A stretch of DNA of 64,000 nucleotides from Planococcus kocurii (GTDB lineage: Bacteria > Bacillota > Bacilli > Bacillales_A > Planococcaceae). Location: assembly GCF_001465835.2 (NCBI RefSeq), contig NZ_CP013661.2, positions 62,001 through 126,000 on the forward strand, given 5' to 3'. The number at the start of each line of letters is the position of its first letter. The stretch's first letter is position 1. The notes beneath the pieces are model-generated. The model had not been told where the DNA came from. It saw only the letters and a list, made by a program, of their open reading frames with translations, and ran no database searches. A program made the position numbers and the translations under genes. Of the stretch, positions 55,450-63,958 are shown piece after piece.

Positions 55450-56976
55450 TTAAGGTAACTCAATAGTTGGAAAATAATCTTTTGCTATTTCAAAGTCGTA
55501 TTCATAGAGAGTTAACTGACCAAAGTTTCTTGAAAGTTGTCCTAAGAAGAACCAAAAACCATTTGGGCCAGCTCCAAAAAAGTGGTATCTTCTTTTCCTA
55601 TCCTCTTTTTGAAGTCCATTTAAAGTTTTTGATATCTCGTTAGCAAGATACATAGCATGGTTTCCATCGCGTATTGAATTGAAACTCGGAGATTCTTCAA
55701 AATAAAATCTAATAATAGATTTAGCAGACAACTCTTTGGTTTCAATATATTCTCTTACATCTTGAACAGCTGGATGTGTCATTTCTATTACTATAACAAT
55801 ATCACTGCCATTTTCATCAATAATATCATGGCTAACTTGCCATAATGGATATTGCTCTTTTAGCACCTTAGAGTTTGATCGCCAAATCGCTCTTCCATCC
55901 AGCCCTTTTTGAATAGGAACTGCTTTCACTCCAGATTTTGGATCAAGAAGAAAACCGGTTGTAAAAGCAATAGTTGAATGAGTATCTAAATAAATGCAAT
56001 AAGAGTTACCTTCTGCTAAACTACATCCTATAAAATCTTCTACAGCCGCTTTAATATTTACATTCCAGCTAAATTCATCTTTTAGATATCGACCGTCAAA
56101 ATAATGTAATAAACAAGTCATTGTAGTTGTATCGTTCTCTAGATTTTCAGCTCTTCGAATGAAGCTCCTTATTCCAACAGGAACTTCTTCCGTTAACATA
56201 ATGTTGCGACCTGTCCACAAATCTTCAGATTTACATATTTCTATTAACTTTTCTTTATTAAATTTCGTTTGATCTTCTTGAAACAATCGTTGAAGCAAAT
56301 TGACATATGGGTTAATACGTTGTGAGAGATCGATAGGTTTTAATCCAACCGCCGATAGTTGTCCATTTAAAATCCTAAGGAACGGTTCATATTGATGAAA
56401 ATTATTCCAAATTCGAATAGCTTTTAAAACACTTTTCAATTCTTCGTCTTCTTTAATTTCTAAATGATTTTTCAATTTTTCTCTTACTTGAGCTATATAC
56501 GATCTGCTTTTTCCATCAAATAAAATTTCTTCTTTGAAATATCCTCCTTTAGTGTCAACAATTTTTAATTTCGCTAATTCGTCGTCCGGGTGTATAGCCC
56601 ATGGCGTAACTAAGACTGCAACCCCTAATTCATTGTCTTTATTCAAAACTGGCAACGCTACTTTAACCTTTTCTAGAAAAGAATATTTAGAAGCATTGAT
56701 GAAGTCCGGATTCATTAAGTTATCGAGGGTTATACTATTTCGATAATCCACATGATATTTTACTTGGTAATACTCTTTGTGAATTAGCTTCCCACTTATA
56801 TCCCTTATAGGTTTCTTATAGCGAATAACTATATCATCAAGAGATTTTATTTCCTGATCTTCATAAGAGATAGTATCTACATTAGAGTGATCACTTAACA
56901 TATCACACGCTTTTAACCAAAAGAAAAGTATTTGATACTCGTCCCCTAAACTCCTAGCTTTTATCGGATTCGCCAT
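55450..56976 (-). CDS. cap4: CBASS effector: Cap4-like nuclease with SAVED ligand sensor
   Basis: 508 residues. The N-terminal ~200 look like the DUF4297 (dsDNA endonuclease) domain: ARSLGDEYQILFFWL, then SLDDIVIRY and EYYQVKYH give the D...Q-x-K catalytic set (Asp47/48, Gln71, Lys73). The C-terminal ~200 form a SAVED domain with RRYHFFGAGPNGFWFFLGQ and LTLYEYDF. Cap4-type effectors degrade DNA after a cyclic nucleotide binds SAVED, killing the infected cell. First gene of the operon; GAGGTG precedes the ATG. The gap to the CD-NTase gene is 23 bp. Confidence 0.88.
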   Translation of the reverse strand: MANPIKARSLGDEYQILFFWLKACDMLSDHSNVDTISYEDQEIKSLDDIVIRYKKPIRDISGKLIHKEYYQVKYHVDYRNSITLDNLMNPDFINASKYSFLEKVKVALPVLNKDNELGVAVLVTPWAIHPDDELAKLKIVDTKGGYFKEEILFDGKSRSYIAQVREKLKNHLEIKEDEELKSVLKAIRIWNNFHQYEPFLRILNGQLSAVGLKPIDLSQRINPYVNLLQRLFQEDQTKFNKEKLIEICKSEDLWTGRNIMLTEEVPVGIRSFIRRAENLENDTTTMTCLLHYFDGRYLKDEFSWNVNIKAAVEDFIGCSLAEGNSYCIYLDTHSTIAFTTGFLLDPKSGVKAVPIQKGLDGRAIWRSNSKVLKEQYPLWQVSHDIIDENGSDIVIVIEMTHPAVQDVREYIETKELSAKSIIRFYFEESPSFNSIRDGNHAMYLANEISKTLNGLQKEDRKRRYHFFGAGPNGFWFFLGQLSRNFGQLTLYEYDFEIAKDYFPTIELP

Positions 56977-57420
56977 AAATAATATTTCACCTCATTATTG
57001 TCAAACTATTCTTTAATTTTCTCATAATATCCATTATTATTCCATACATTGAAAATGTAGTTTTATTTAAATTGCAAATCACATCTTCAAAAATTATTCG
57101 TTGTTCTAAAACTTATACTCAAGTTAAGTTATCTATTAGTTTTACTTGAAGATAACGACATATTAAAATTACATTTTAATAAATTATTAATGATTGAGTT
57201 AGACTACAACTTATATATTATCGGCGAATATAATAACGTATTAAATTTAATAAAAAAATAAGTATTAGGACAGTTATGCGTAGCTATTATACTATCGACA
57301 TAGGAGTAAGATTATGAAAATATGTTATAATCCGTTTAACAGAACCCACCACGCCTCTTCACAATGCGGACCACGGTGGGTCTTATTACGATTTCGTTAT
57401 TTTGCTGTGGGGGTTCGGTC
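56977..57420. other. AT-rich promoter region between the CBASS operon and the nuclease-fold gene
   Basis: About 440 bp, very AT-rich up to 57300, so it probably carries the CBASS promoter (no box assigned with confidence). At its right end, GC rises and a hairpin (ACCCACC at 57344-57350 against GGTGGGT at 57375-57381) lies 40 bp before the downstream plus-strand start. Confidence 0.45.
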
Positions 57421-57819
57421 ATGAACATTAACAAGTTTAACGAAAATTCAACCGGCCGGTTATTGGTTGGAAAAATAGATCGAGACAAGATTAATAGGCT
57501 AACAGGAATTGCTTTCCTTGAAGAAGAAGTCTTCATCTATCCGGGTGCCATCAAACATATTAATCGCAATCATCCACTTGTATGGAATCAGTACAAGAAC
57601 GAACTTCCTTCTATTCTTTTAAACCCCGATTATATCGGCAAAAATCCAACAGTTCCGAATAGCGTCGAACTCTACAAATTTGTTAGCCAGCAGCTTCTTC
57701 TGGCGGTTAAATTGGACCCGAGTGGATATTTGTTTGTGTCAACTTTTTATGTGCTCGATAATGCAGAACATAAAATCAAGAAGAGGCTGGCAAGCGGGCG
57801 TATTCAATTATATACATAA
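57421..57819 (+). CDS. PBECR-like nuclease-fold protein
   Basis: 132 residues from the ATG at 57421 (GGGGGTTCGG before it; a longer start at 57364 lies inside a hairpin). TGRLLVGKIDRDKINRLTGI, EVFIYPGAIKHINRNHP, DYIGKNPTVPNSVELYKF and KKRLASGRIQ match the phage-Barnase-EndoU-ColicinE5/D-RelE-like (PBECR) fold proteins often found in phages and mobile elements. The basic/His residues around KHINRNHP are candidate catalytic residues. It is next to a possible structured RNA and a recombinase gene. Confidence 0.72.
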   Translation: MNINKFNENSTGRLLVGKIDRDKINRLTGIAFLEEEVFIYPGAIKHINRNHPLVWNQYKNELPSILLNPDYIGKNPTVPNSVELYKFVSQQLLLAVKLDPSGYLFVSTFYVLDNAEHKIKKRLASGRIQLYT

Positions 57820-57879
57820 GCCGATAGCTTGAATAAAACACGTTTCGTGTTATGATAAAGATAAGAAATGATTAGCTAT

Positions 57880-58026
57880 GAAGAATCTTGATTAGGTAAT
57901 ACGGGTCATTAAGGTGGGAAAGGTTCCCCACGCGCTCACTATGAGTTATCAGAGATCCCGGATACGCCGCCCGGGTAATAACCCCCTAAATAAGTAAGCC
58001 TCTAACTTCGGTTAGAGGCTTTTTTC
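57880..58026 (+). ncRNA. Candidate structured RNA with terminator
   Basis: Downstream of the PBECR-like gene. A GC-rich, non-coding 110-base stretch contains local stems GTGGG/CCCAC (57914-57931) and CCCGG/CCGGG (57957-57974). It ends in a strong terminator: AAGCCTCTAAC, TTCG loop, GTTAGAGGCTT and T-run. It may be only a long 3' UTR. No known RNA family was recognised. Confidence 0.4.
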
Positions 58027-58067
58027 TTTGCATGTCTTATTTTCTTATAACCCGCATCCTTATAAGT

Positions 58068-58622
58068 TTACTGTTTTTCCAGATAACGATAAATGGTGGT
58101 ACGAGAAACGCCCCATCTTTCAGCCACATCTTTAATCGGTGTCCCACCTTGAATCAGCGAACGCATCATTTCAATATCTTTCGGTCCAAATTTCTCCGGA
58201 CGTCCCCCCAAACGCCCTCTTGCTCGGGCAGCTGTCCGTCCTGCAGCCGAACGTTCCTCAATCAAATTCCGTTCAAATTCGGCAAATGCCGCGAACAAGT
58301 GAAACATCAGTTGGCCTGTTGCATTGCGTTTATCCATCGTCAAGTTTTCCTGCAAACTATGGAATGCGACACCCCGTTCATTTAGGGCATTCACCAGTTG
58401 AATCAAGTCCTGCATGTTTCTTCCCAAGCGATCCAATCGCCAAACTACAATCGTGTCCCCTTCGCGAGCATACGAGATGGCTTCTTCTAAACCGGGACGT
58501 TGCTTTTTCGTTCCACTCATTTTGTCGTGAAATGTTTTATCGCAGCCATAAGCTGCTAACGCATCCAGCTGTAAATCCAAATTTTGTAATCCTGTAGACA
58601 CACGCGCATATCCAATGAGCAC
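58068..58622 (-). CDS. Serine recombinase (resolvase/invertase type)
   Basis: 184 residues from a GTG at 58622, 3 bases after AGAGGG. Starts LIGYARVSTGLQNLDLQLDA with the catalytic Ser in ARVST, VVWRLDRLGRNMQDL (active-site arginines), FAEFERNLIEERSAAG and a C-terminal HTH (PIKDVAERWGVSRTTIYRYL). It is a small Tn3-resolvase/Bin-type enzyme acting on short DNA sites. It lies beside the CBASS island and the PBECR-like gene, suggesting mobility. No res site was identified. Confidence 0.92.
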   Translation of the reverse strand: MLIGYARVSTGLQNLDLQLDALAAYGCDKTFHDKMSGTKKQRPGLEEAISYAREGDTIVVWRLDRLGRNMQDLIQLVNALNERGVAFHSLQENLTMDKRNATGQLMFHLFAAFAEFERNLIEERSAAGRTAARARGRLGGRPEKFGPKDIEMMRSLIQGGTPIKDVAERWGVSRTTIYRYLEKQ

Positions 58623-59017
58623 TCGATCCCTCTTCTCTTCTTTTTCAATGAATTCATTGTACCATAAGATAAAAACAGTGTGGTTAATGTACATAGAATA
58701 CTGTACAGGGTTTTATAACACGAAACGCATGAAAAAAGATCCTTTTCAAACCGAAGAGTGCTGTGTTCAGAAAAGGACCGAGTTTTGGAAGATAGATTAC
58801 AGATAACAATCAAAAGAATTAAGAATAATCAATAAATAAAACTTGAAGCATTAGTAATATGGTATACTTTTCCACATATTACATAGGAGGTACAATCCAA
58901 TGGTGAGAAAATAATCGGAGAGAATCTTAAAATGTTTTATTAGTTTTTAAAATACATATATGGATTTTCTCTTTCATCGAATTAAGATCTAAATCTAGCA
59001 TAGAGGAGAGATATACA
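58623..59017. other. Intergenic region with a vestigial start
   Basis: About 395 bp. At 58886 AGGAGG precedes an ATG followed by only three codons and a stop (MVRK), probably a remnant. Nothing else recognised. Confidence 0.4.
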
Positions 59018-59863
59018 ATGTTAAATAAATTAAGTGAGTCCATTTATTATTTATCAAATCAAGATGATCGAGAACGTCCAGCTTTAGGATTGGTGTGTGG
59101 TGAAAAACATAGCTTAATCATAGACGCTGGTAACTCTACGCAACACGCCAAAGAGTTTTTATTGGAAATTCAGAACCTAAATGTACCACCAGTTAAATAT
59201 GTCGTCATTACACATGCGCATTGGGATCATTTCCTAGGTATGAATGAGTTTGATGCATCGGTAATAGTTAATAGCCAAACAAACGAATTGATGAAAGAAT
59301 GGCAAAGCTTTTCGTATGATGACCGCTCGCTCCAAAAGTATGTAAGCCAGGATCTAATGAATGTGAAGTGTGCAGAGATTATAAAAGATGACATCCCAAA
59401 TAGGAATGATTTCAAGTTGAACTCTCCAAATATTATTTTTGAGAAGACGATAACGATCGATTTAGGAAATAAGGTCTGTCTGCTTGAACAAGTCAAAAGT
59501 ACGCATGCAGACGATTCAACAATCGTGTATGTTCCTGATGAGAAAGTTATTTTTTTAGGTGATTGTGCATACGGGACAACCACAAATTCTTTGTTTCATT
59601 TCAAACAAGCTTTGTTGTTGCCAATGATTGAAGACATTCAGAAATTTGATGCAAAAATGTCTCTTCTTGGTCACGAGTCTATTTATGATTCGGATGAAAT
59701 GAATCTCTATTGGCAAGAGTTAACAGCAGCAAATCAAGCTGTAAAATCAAAATCATTAGAAGATGCTAAAGAAAACTTTGTAGCAGAAATTAAAAGAGAA
59801 CCCAATGATAATGAACTGTTTTTTATTCAAGCATTTGTGAATGACCAAATCATAAATTCGTAA
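59018..59863 (+). CDS. MBL-fold metallo-hydrolase
   Basis: 281 residues. Zinc motif VITHAHWDHFLGMN, then HADDSTIVYVPDEKVIFLGD and LLGHESIYD supply the later ligands. It belongs to the metallo-beta-lactamase fold (beta-lactamase-like hydrolase). GAGGAGAGATATACA precedes the ATG. Substrate unknown. Confidence 0.88.
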   Translation: MLNKLSESIYYLSNQDDRERPALGLVCGEKHSLIIDAGNSTQHAKEFLLEIQNLNVPPVKYVVITHAHWDHFLGMNEFDASVIVNSQTNELMKEWQSFSYDDRSLQKYVSQDLMNVKCAEIIKDDIPNRNDFKLNSPNIIFEKTITIDLGNKVCLLEQVKSTHADDSTIVYVPDEKVIFLGDCAYGTTTNSLFHFKQALLLPMIEDIQKFDAKMSLLGHESIYDSDEMNLYWQELTAANQAVKSKSLEDAKENFVAEIKREPNDNELFFIQAFVNDQIINS

Positions 59864-60123
59864 AAATATTAGCGAACAAGGTTTTAACGGGAACTTGAAG
59901 TGCCGCTCCAGTAAAGGCTGGTCCGTTAAGAAGAATAACGCATCTGCATCATATGGCATCTATGCAGTATATCTTTCTTTTCCTCCAACAGCACCATTTT
60001 TTTAACTCATCTACACAGAAGAGTTTTTCGCAAAATGCCACGGTGAAATAAAACAGCAATAAACTCTCATTATGAATAACCCCTAAACTCGATGCGTTCA
60101 CATGACAATTTCGAGCCTATCTT

Positions 60124-60571
60124 ACTAGTAATGCCAGAATATTTTCAGTGGCAAGCTTCTGTACTTTTAAATCCGTTTTCATTTGGATAGAGCTTTTTGC
60201 CAGTTCTAAACAAAATTCACTTTCGTCAAACCGTACAAAGCCAAACAATTGTGTAGAAATCCATCCCATTACGAATCATCTGAACATCTCTTTCTAAGGA
60301 TGTTAACTGGTGCGCAGAGGGATGACAAGCTGTCATCTTATACCGACGATTTTCGTTTTGATAGGTATAATCGATTCTTGAATGATTACGGATCTTTGAA
60401 CCTATCATGTATGTGTCTGTGTTTACATATTTGATTTTGCTTTTATCCAACAGGTTTATAAGCCTATTGGCAAACGTCTTTTTCTCTGCAGCACCATGAC
60501 CGGATATTCAGATAATAATTTTTATCCGTCTCTTTTATTCTTTTTGCTAACTCTTGAATAAAGTCTTCCAT
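60124..60571 (-). pseudogene. Truncated uridine kinase-like pseudogene
   Basis: Starts normally (AAGGGGAAGAAG, ATG at 60571; MEDFIQELAKRIKETDKNYY) but the P-loop stretch is frameshifted (SGHGAAEKKTFANRL needs a change of frame). It continues as INLLDKSKIKYVNTDTYMIG and YKMTACHPSAHQLTSLERDV, then is cut after GMDFYTI and runs into unrelated sequence. The C-terminal half is missing. The 59864-60123 stretch beyond it holds only scattered open pieces. Confidence 0.75.
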
Positions 60572-60590
60572 TCTTCTTCCCCTTTTGGGC

Positions 60591-61112
60591 TTATTGCGGC
60601 TTTTTTGAGAGCCATTCTAAAGCTTCTTTTTGAATTTTTAAAGCCAGTTGCTCTTTTCCCTGGATATAGGATTCGATGTCGTACGGAAACTTCTGACTCA
60701 AACGGCTTTTTAATTCTCCATATTCTTTCCTAGCAACCGAATGAGTGCGAAGATAATCGCGAAATGCTAAATGTCTTTTAATTTCAAGACTTCCGATTTG
60801 ATAAATATGGAGATGATGCGTCCGTTCATCTCCTCCTTTTTGAAAATACCTGCGTCCTGGAATTCCATTTTCGCCTTTTCCTTCATACCCTAAGCCGCGT
60901 AATTGATTAGTATAGGTATCTACTAAAGTGATTTCTTTGACTATAGCTAATATGTCTATGACCGGCTTAGCTTGTAATTCTGGAATGGATGTACTGCCAA
61001 AATGATGAATCGAAACAACCTCTTCGCCTAACATTCCCTTTAACTTAGTTGCCTCTTTGACAAATAAGGACACCCATTGTTCATCGTATGGCAAAACTAC
61101 AACTTCTCTCAA
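60591..61112 (-). CDS. GrpB family protein (UPF0157)
   Basis: 173 residues. VVSIHHFGSTSIPELQAKPV, then IDILAIV, is the GrpB signature (nucleotidyltransferase-like fold with G-S-T-S and D-I-L); RYFQKGGDERTHHLHIYQI and RDYLRTH complete it. Some relatives may act on dephospho-CoA-like substrates, but the role in Bacillales is not known. It lies 20 bp upstream of the uridine kinase-like pseudogene, on the same strand. Confidence 0.9.
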   Translation of the reverse strand: MREVVVLPYDEQWVSLFVKEATKLKGMLGEEVVSIHHFGSTSIPELQAKPVIDILAIVKEITLVDTYTNQLRGLGYEGKGENGIPGRRYFQKGGDERTHHLHIYQIGSLEIKRHLAFRDYLRTHSVARKEYGELKSRLSQKFPYDIESYIQGKEQLALKIQKEALEWLSKKPQ

Positions 61113-61302
61113 AACTTCACCCTACTTTCGCTAACTCACAAATTTTTCATAAACATGAATTCTCTCAAATGTCATCAGGAAATGGTGATTTGTATCTTCA
61201 AAAACAAAATGTTACTTAAAAGTGCACCCATTGAGAGAAAGATGGAAAGCACTAAAAGTTTGGTCTTTATCCTTCTTCGTTCATGTATAAGAATTTCATG
61301 GC

Positions 61303-61333
61303 AAAAAAAAGCCATTTAAATTCCAAACGGCTA
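61303..61333 (-). terminator. Rho-independent terminator
   Basis: AGCCATTT with AAACGGCT (one G-U pair in RNA) and T8 on the minus strand, beyond the signal peptidase gene. Confidence 0.7.
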
Positions 61334-61397
61334 AGAAAGTTTGAATTTATTTAGTGTAAACAAAACGAAGAATAGGCATATTCGTTTTTAGAGTCTA

Positions 61398-61964
61398 TTA
61401 TTCCACAAAGCCCATTTCATTCAATGGCCAAAAGACGTAATTAGTGCTACCGGTTATATTCGTTATCGGCACGAGACCAATAATTCGACTATCGGTGCTA
61501 CTTCGACGATTATCGCCTAAAACGAAGACATAACCTTCAGGAATCTTGTCCAGTTCTGTAAGTCCTTCAAGTGTAAAATCTTCTGTTAGCGTCCCACTTC
61601 CCAAGTTATATTGCTCCTTAAGAGAAGATAAATACGGTTCACCTTGAGCTTTCACATTTATGTACAGCTGATCATTCTCGTAGGCTACATAATCTCCCGG
61701 AACGCCAATTACTCGTTTAATATAATCTTTGTCTTTTGTCGCATGAAACACCACAATATCGGATCGTTCAGGTTCTCCGATGAAATAACCAATTTTGTTC
61801 ACCAACATTCGATCCTCATTTTCAAGTGTCGGCATCATTGATTCTCCATCGACAACAACTGGGGCGAATAAGAAAAAACGAATGAGTCCAGCGACTGCTA
61901 AAGCAACAAAGAGCGCTTTTCCCCACTCCCAAAGTTCATTTTTCTCTTTTTTTGTCTGATCCAC
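61398..61964 (-). CDS. sipS: Type I signal peptidase
   Basis: 188 residues. One N-terminal membrane helix (ALFVALAVAGLIRFFLFAP), nucleophile in VDGESMMPTLEN, RSDIVVFHA, general-base Lys in YIKRVIGVPGD, and GDNRRSSTDSRIIG. All catalytic parts are present. It removes signal peptides from secreted proteins on the outer membrane face. The GTG at 61964 follows GGGGGAAAG. The sipS symbol marks the family; which Sip paralogue it is cannot be told. Confidence 0.9.
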   Translation of the reverse strand: MDQTKKEKNELWEWGKALFVALAVAGLIRFFLFAPVVVDGESMMPTLENEDRMLVNKIGYFIGEPERSDIVVFHATKDKDYIKRVIGVPGDYVAYENDQLYINVKAQGEPYLSSLKEQYNLGSGTLTEDFTLEGLTELDKIPEGYVFVLGDNRRSSTDSRIIGLVPITNITGSTNYVFWPLNEMGFVE

Positions 61965-61993
61965 GGTTTACTTTCCCCCTTACTATACTAAAT

Positions 61994-62029
61994 CTGAATG
62001 TAACTTAGTTACTAATAAATTACATTCAA
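61994..62029. repeat. Dispersed palindrome family A
   Basis: CTGAATGTAACTTAGTTACT with AATTACATTCAA, upstream of the signal peptidase gene. Confidence 0.6.
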
Positions 62030-62065
62030 AAAATAAACAATAACGTGAATTGATGGTGAGAGAGC

Positions 62066-62564
62066 CTAGTTAATAGTTAAAGGGAAAACATAATATCCTG
62101 TTCCTCGTTCCCACGTGGCGACAACTTCATAGATTGTTTTCCCACTTTGTCCATCCAGCACTACATCTTTGAAAGAACCTTTTAGATTATCTGTAGAATC
62201 CCAAATGTTAACCTGGTAAGAGATTGGTTCTTCCTCAAACTGAAGTTCAATGGATGTACTTGTATTTACGATTGGCCCGTTTCGATCACCAACCAATTCA
62301 GAAATACCGATAGTTTCTGCCTCTATCTCAACCATAGAATTTTCTTCTTGATCAAAGTAACTCCAGGCATAACCACCTAAAGCAGCAGAAAACTCCTCTT
62401 CATTCACTTCTATTTTTAATTGAGGAGGTTTTTTTTTCAGTATATTTTACATTTCCCACAGAATTACTCATGTTTTTTTCGTTTTCTGTAGCTTCCTTTT
62501 CTTGATAGCAACCAGCTAATACAACAATCATTAGCATGCTTAAAAATAATAATTTGGATTTCAT
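62066..62564 (-). pseudogene. Lipoprotein gene split by a frameshift at an A9 tract
   Basis: The first frame starts at an ATG at 62564 (AAGGAGGATGAAG) with lipoprotein signal MKSKLLFLSMLMIVVLAGCY, and leaves frame at nine A on the minus strand (plus T9, 62429-62437). With eight A it joins the downstream 113-codon frame through KPPQLKIEVNEEEFSAALGG and continues to the stop at 62066. The mature ~140-residue protein is not assigned to a family. It may be slippage, decay or a sequencing error. Confidence 0.7.
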
Positions 62565-62703
62565 CTTCATCCTCCTTAGCTCAACTTTAGACGTAAAGTA
62601 CAATCTATTGGTTACAGAAGGTGACTAATTGCTAAGCTCTCAGTCTAGTGAGCATAAAGTATAGCTCTTTAGCAATGGAGAATTTTAAAGAACATTAATC
62701 TTA

Positions 62704-62856
62704 TTATTCCCTGTAGTTTTTACCAGTTAATTGACCAGCAATTAAAGCTAACAACATATTAGTAATTATAAGGGCGCTCAGAGGCATATTCGAAACGATA
62801 AGAATTAAAGTCAATATACCTGCGACTCCAGCAAACAAAAAAGCATTGTAATTCAT
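62704..62856 (-). CDS. Small membrane protein (50 residues)
   Basis: ATG at 62856, 7 bases after GAGGAGGTG. Two membrane helices (FAGVAGILTLILIVSN and LIITNMLLALIAGQL). Same style as the small genes at 50-51.6 kb, and again next to family A palindromes. Confidence 0.62.
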   Translation of the reverse strand: MNYNAFLFAGVAGILTLILIVSNMPLSALIITNMLLALIAGQLTGKNYRE

Positions 62857-62888
62857 AAAGGTCACCTCCTCGATTCATTCTTCGGATT

Positions 62889-62924
62889 TTGAATGTAACT
62901 TACTTCATCTTCAGCTACATTTCG
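62889..62924. repeat. Dispersed palindrome family A, diverged
   Basis: TTGAATGTAACTTACTTCAT with AGCTACATTTCG, upstream of the 50-residue membrane-protein gene. Confidence 0.5.
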
Positions 62925-62966
62925 TTTCCATCGTTCTCAATCGCTTTCAATCGCTTTCAACGCGTA

Positions 62967-63392
62967 TTATTTTTCTTTCTTTTTCGAATCTCCATCTTCT
63001 TGCCAAAAAGCTGGACCCGTTACATCCGATAACCAAAACAAAACATCCTGTTCATGATTCTCGGGCTTTAAGTTGCTAATGGGCCCAGGATTAAAGGTGT
63101 AGTCCCCTTGTTGAATTTTTTCTTCCCTCACATAGTCTTTGAAATGGTAAGCTCCATATCCTTGTACCGTATTTGTTCCTTCTGGTTGAGGAGATTCTTC
63201 TCGAATCGACGCATGGACCTCTGCTAAATAACTAAAGAACCTAGACAGTGAAAGGTATCCTTCCGAATTCCCGACAAATGAAACGCCAACTTCATCGATT
63301 TTGATTTCCATTTTTGCTTTTTTTGAAAAATATGGATCAAAATCGTAAAATATCTCTTTCTCTTTTTTCATTTCCTTCTTTTTTTTCGCCAT
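62967..63392 (-). CDS. Hypothetical protein
   Basis: 141 residues from the ATG at 63392 (GAGGAGCG at 8-9 bases); the longer frame lacks a site. Lys/Glu-rich ends surround a core with MEIKIDEVGVSFVGNSEGYL and SDVTGPAFWQEDGD. No signal peptide or membrane helix, no family recognised. Confidence 0.6.
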   Translation of the reverse strand: MAKKKKEMKKEKEIFYDFDPYFSKKAKMEIKIDEVGVSFVGNSEGYLSLSRFFSYLAEVHASIREESPQPEGTNTVQGYGAYHFKDYVREEKIQQGDYTFNPGPISNLKPENHEQDVLFWLSDVTGPAFWQEDGDSKKKEK

Positions 63393-63425
63393 TTTATTTA
63401 CGCTCCTCGATTGTTTTTCATAGGT

Positions 63426-63461
63426 TTGAATGTAACTTTTCTGCACATCTGTTGCATTTAA
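63426..63461. repeat. Dispersed palindrome family A, diverged
   Basis: TTGAATGTAACTTTTCTGCA with TGTTGCATTTAA. Confidence 0.45.
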
Positions 63462-63770
63462 TGGCTTGCGCTATTATATGTTCTTCAATCAGAAGACTCA
63501 GCTATATAATAGGATGGTTTATTGTACCCAAATTTTATATTTAAAATGAAACAGTAGGATAAACTACTAGAAAACTGATGACTTCCCTTTTTTATAAAAG
63601 ACGATGTTCAATATCAACTTGGACGACTTGAAAATCTTTTGCAATAACAAGGGTTGGTCCTAAGCGTAGGTCGCTAACGAACTTTTCATTTGAAAAACTG
63701 GGAATCCATTAATTGTTACTTCAAATATACATATACCACAAGAAGATAGCTAGCTAATTTTGGAAATTAA

Positions 63771-63810
63771 ACCGTTCGTAAACATATCGAAATCCGTTAT
63801 GAACGTTCGC
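63771..63810. repeat. Dispersed palindrome family B, diverged
   Basis: ACCGTTCGTAAACATATCGA with GTTATGAACGTTCGC. Confidence 0.5.
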
Positions 63811-63958
63811 ATGTTTACAGCTACTTTTGCGGTCTGATTTGTTTAAGATAGAATGGATGAAAACACGTTTTTTCTATAATTGTATGAATCACTCTTATTT
63901 TGGACTAACTAAAACGAACCGTGTAAAATTGAACTTTAACGAAGAGGAGGTCATGGCT

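Larger units (their letters stand above)
63393..63958. other. Intergenic region with two palindromes
   Basis: About 565 bp without a gene. It holds a family A member at 63426-63461 and a family B member at 63771-63810. Confidence 0.5.

Noticed and set aside
57336-57536. Minus-strand open frame upstream of the PBECR-like gene
   Set aside because: It lies antisense to the better supported plus-strand gene, has no ribosome binding site and no recognisable motif.
57421-58622. Prophage fragment
   Set aside because: A PBECR-like gene and a recombinase alone do not make a prophage; no capsid, tail, lysis or phage integrase genes are near.
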